The notes under the pieces are model-generated. The model did no database searches and was not told the DNA's origin. It saw only the letters and a program-made list of their open reading frames with translations. This document shows positions 5,561 through 6,621 of a DNA stretch of 6,621 nt, piece after piece (the first letter of the stretch is position 1; the number at the start of each line of letters is the position of its first letter). A program made the translations under genes and the position numbers. The stretch comes from Bacteroidales bacterium (GTDB lineage: Bacteria; Bacteroidota; Bacteroidia; Bacteroidales; GCA-2711565): positions 1 through 6,621 of the forward strand of contig JAOZUV010000115.1 of assembly GCA_029938505.1 (NCBI GenBank). Reading direction: 5' to 3'.

Positions 5561-6621
5561 ATGAAAAAATTAGTTTTAGGATTAGCTGCACTGGCATTTA
5601 TAAGTAATGCTAGTTTTGCTCAAGTAGATAAAAGTGATTGGAAAGAGGGGACCCCAGAAGGATGTACTTCCATTACAGTTGGTAAATTAGCTTCGGCTGA
5701 TGGATCGGTTATTACTTCGCATACGGATGATAGCCATCGTACACGTTCGTGGATGGATTTTACAGTTGCAAAAAAACATAAAAAAGGGGCAACAACCACT
5801 ATGTATAAACGTGTTGCTTATGATAGTTTGGCTATGCCGACTTATGCTCATAACCTTATTGGGGAAATCCCACAAGTAGAAGAAACCTATGCCTTTTTAA
5901 ACACGGCTTATCCATGTATAAACGAAAAACAATTGGCCATGGGCGAATCTACTTTTGGGGGTCGTGATGAGTTACAATCAGATGAAGGTTTGATTGATTG
6001 TCAACGTTTATGTCAGCTGATGCTGGAAAGATGTACTACCGCTCGTCAGGCGATCACAATGGCTGACGGATTGACCAAAAAATATGGTTGGAATGACTCG
6101 GGTGAATGTTTAACCATTGCCGATCCTAAAGAAGTTTGGCATTTCGAAATTGTGGGTTCGGGTAAAGGAAAAATAGGGGCCGTTTGGGTAGCACAGCGTG
6201 TTCCAGACGATCATGTTGCTGTTAATGTGAATGCAAGTACCATCAAAGAAATTAATTTAGATGATGCTGATCATTTTATGGCTTCTGAAAATATTTTTGA
6301 TTTAGCCATCGAAAATGGCTGGTACAATCCAGAAAAAGAAACTTTCCGTTTTTGCTATGCCTATGCACCTAATAGTCGCAATTCATTTGCATCCAGAAGA
6401 AGAGAATGGAGAGTGTTGAGCTTAGTTGCTCCGTCTTTAAAATTAAATCCAAATGATAAAGATTATCCTTTTTCAGTTAAACCGGATGAAAAAGTTACCC
6501 TTGAAAAATTGGTAAGCATTTTTAAAGATTATTATGAAGGAACTCCTTTTAATATGATTAAAGATTTAAAGGTTGAAGATGCCGATGGAAAAATGGTCAT
6601 TTCTCCTTTGGCTAATCCAAA
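5561..6621 (+). CDS. Secreted C69 (U34) family dipeptidase, 3' end beyond window
   Basis: The frame stays open from ATG 5561 to the window edge, giving 353 codons of a family whose members usually exceed 450 residues. Peptidase family C69 enzymes are Ntn hydrolases that release amino acids from dipeptides. Residues 1-20 form a Sec signal peptide: MKK, a hydrophobic core, then SFA before Gln21. It should therefore act in the periplasm or outside the cell. GCTSITVGKLASADGS (34-49) contains Cys35, the expected nucleophile, followed by HTDDSH (54-59), where the family has a conserved acidic pair. MGESTFGGRDEL (127-138) is another family signature. Cys35 lies about 14 residues after the predicted cleavage site, so a further propeptide would have to be removed to expose it. 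The gene follows the GNAT gene by 6 bp; a functional tie is not evident. Confidence 0.93.
   Translation, partial: MKKLVLGLAALAFISNASFAQVDKSDWKEGTPEGCTSITVGKLASADGSVITSHTDDSHRTRSWMDFTVAKKHKKGATTTMYKRVAYDSLAMPTYAHNLIGEIPQVEETYAFLNTAYPCINEKQLAMGESTFGGRDELQSDEGLIDCQRLCQLMLERCTTARQAITMADGLTKKYGWNDSGECLTIADPKEVWHFEIVGSGKGKIGAVWVAQRVPDDHVAVNVNASTIKEINLDDADHFMASENIFDLAIENGWYNPEKETFRFCYAYAPNSRNSFASRRREWRVLSLVAPSLKLNPNDKDYPFSVKPDEKVTLEKLVSIFKDYYEGTPFNMIKDLKVEDADGKMVISPLANP

Noticed and set aside
5687..5875. A 62-codon open frame on the - strand inside the dipeptidase gene
   Set aside because: It is a shadow of the clearly coding C69 frame on the + strand; its translation has no recognisable feature.

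Overview
The window looks like a chromosomal segment of a Bacteroidetes (Bacteroidota) bacterium. The DNA is AT-rich, the start codons lack Shine-Dalgarno sequences, and promoter candidates fit the phylum's TTTG / TAnnTTTG consensus. The long PurF-type protein, the greA-HIT pair and the secreted C69 dipeptidase also fit. I cannot place it below phylum level.

Layout: (1) 1-867, rightward: the 3' part of greA, then a HIT-family protein 15 bp downstream. (2) 868-932: a short convergent gap holding an imperfect hairpin that resembles a dispersed Bacteroidetes intergenic repeat. (3) 933-3058: a compact restriction-modification cassette. A putative nuclease gene overlaps a small XRE-type controller gene (both leftward), and a D12-class adenine methyltransferase is divergent (rightward). 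(4) 3059-3108: a convergent gap with a degenerate 7-bp tandem repeat. (5) 3109-5010, leftward: a 633-residue PurF-family amidotransferase/phosphoribosyltransferase. (6) 5011-5110: a divergent promoter region. (7) 5111-6621, rightward: a GNAT acetyltransferase and, 6 bp later, a secreted C69 dipeptidase cut off by the window edge.

The most interesting part is the cassette. Its gene order (M divergent from overlapping C and R) matches controller-regulated type II systems such as PvuII. The 82 bp between the C and M start codons hold two overlapping palindromes of identical design (TATCC-N7-GGATA, 15 bp apart). They sit in the spacer of the C promoter and over the -33 regions of both divergent promoters. 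The C promoter lies so close to its ATG that the C-R mRNA should be leaderless. This suggests that the C protein controls its own operon and probably M as well. The nuclease is not a family I can name, but it has a D-X13-ExK arrangement compatible with a PD-(D/E)XK fold. The cassette fits exactly between two convergent housekeeping units, and a 6-bp direct repeat (TTTAAG) lies at both ends, suggesting recent insertion. The flanking genes are ordinary chromosomal genes.
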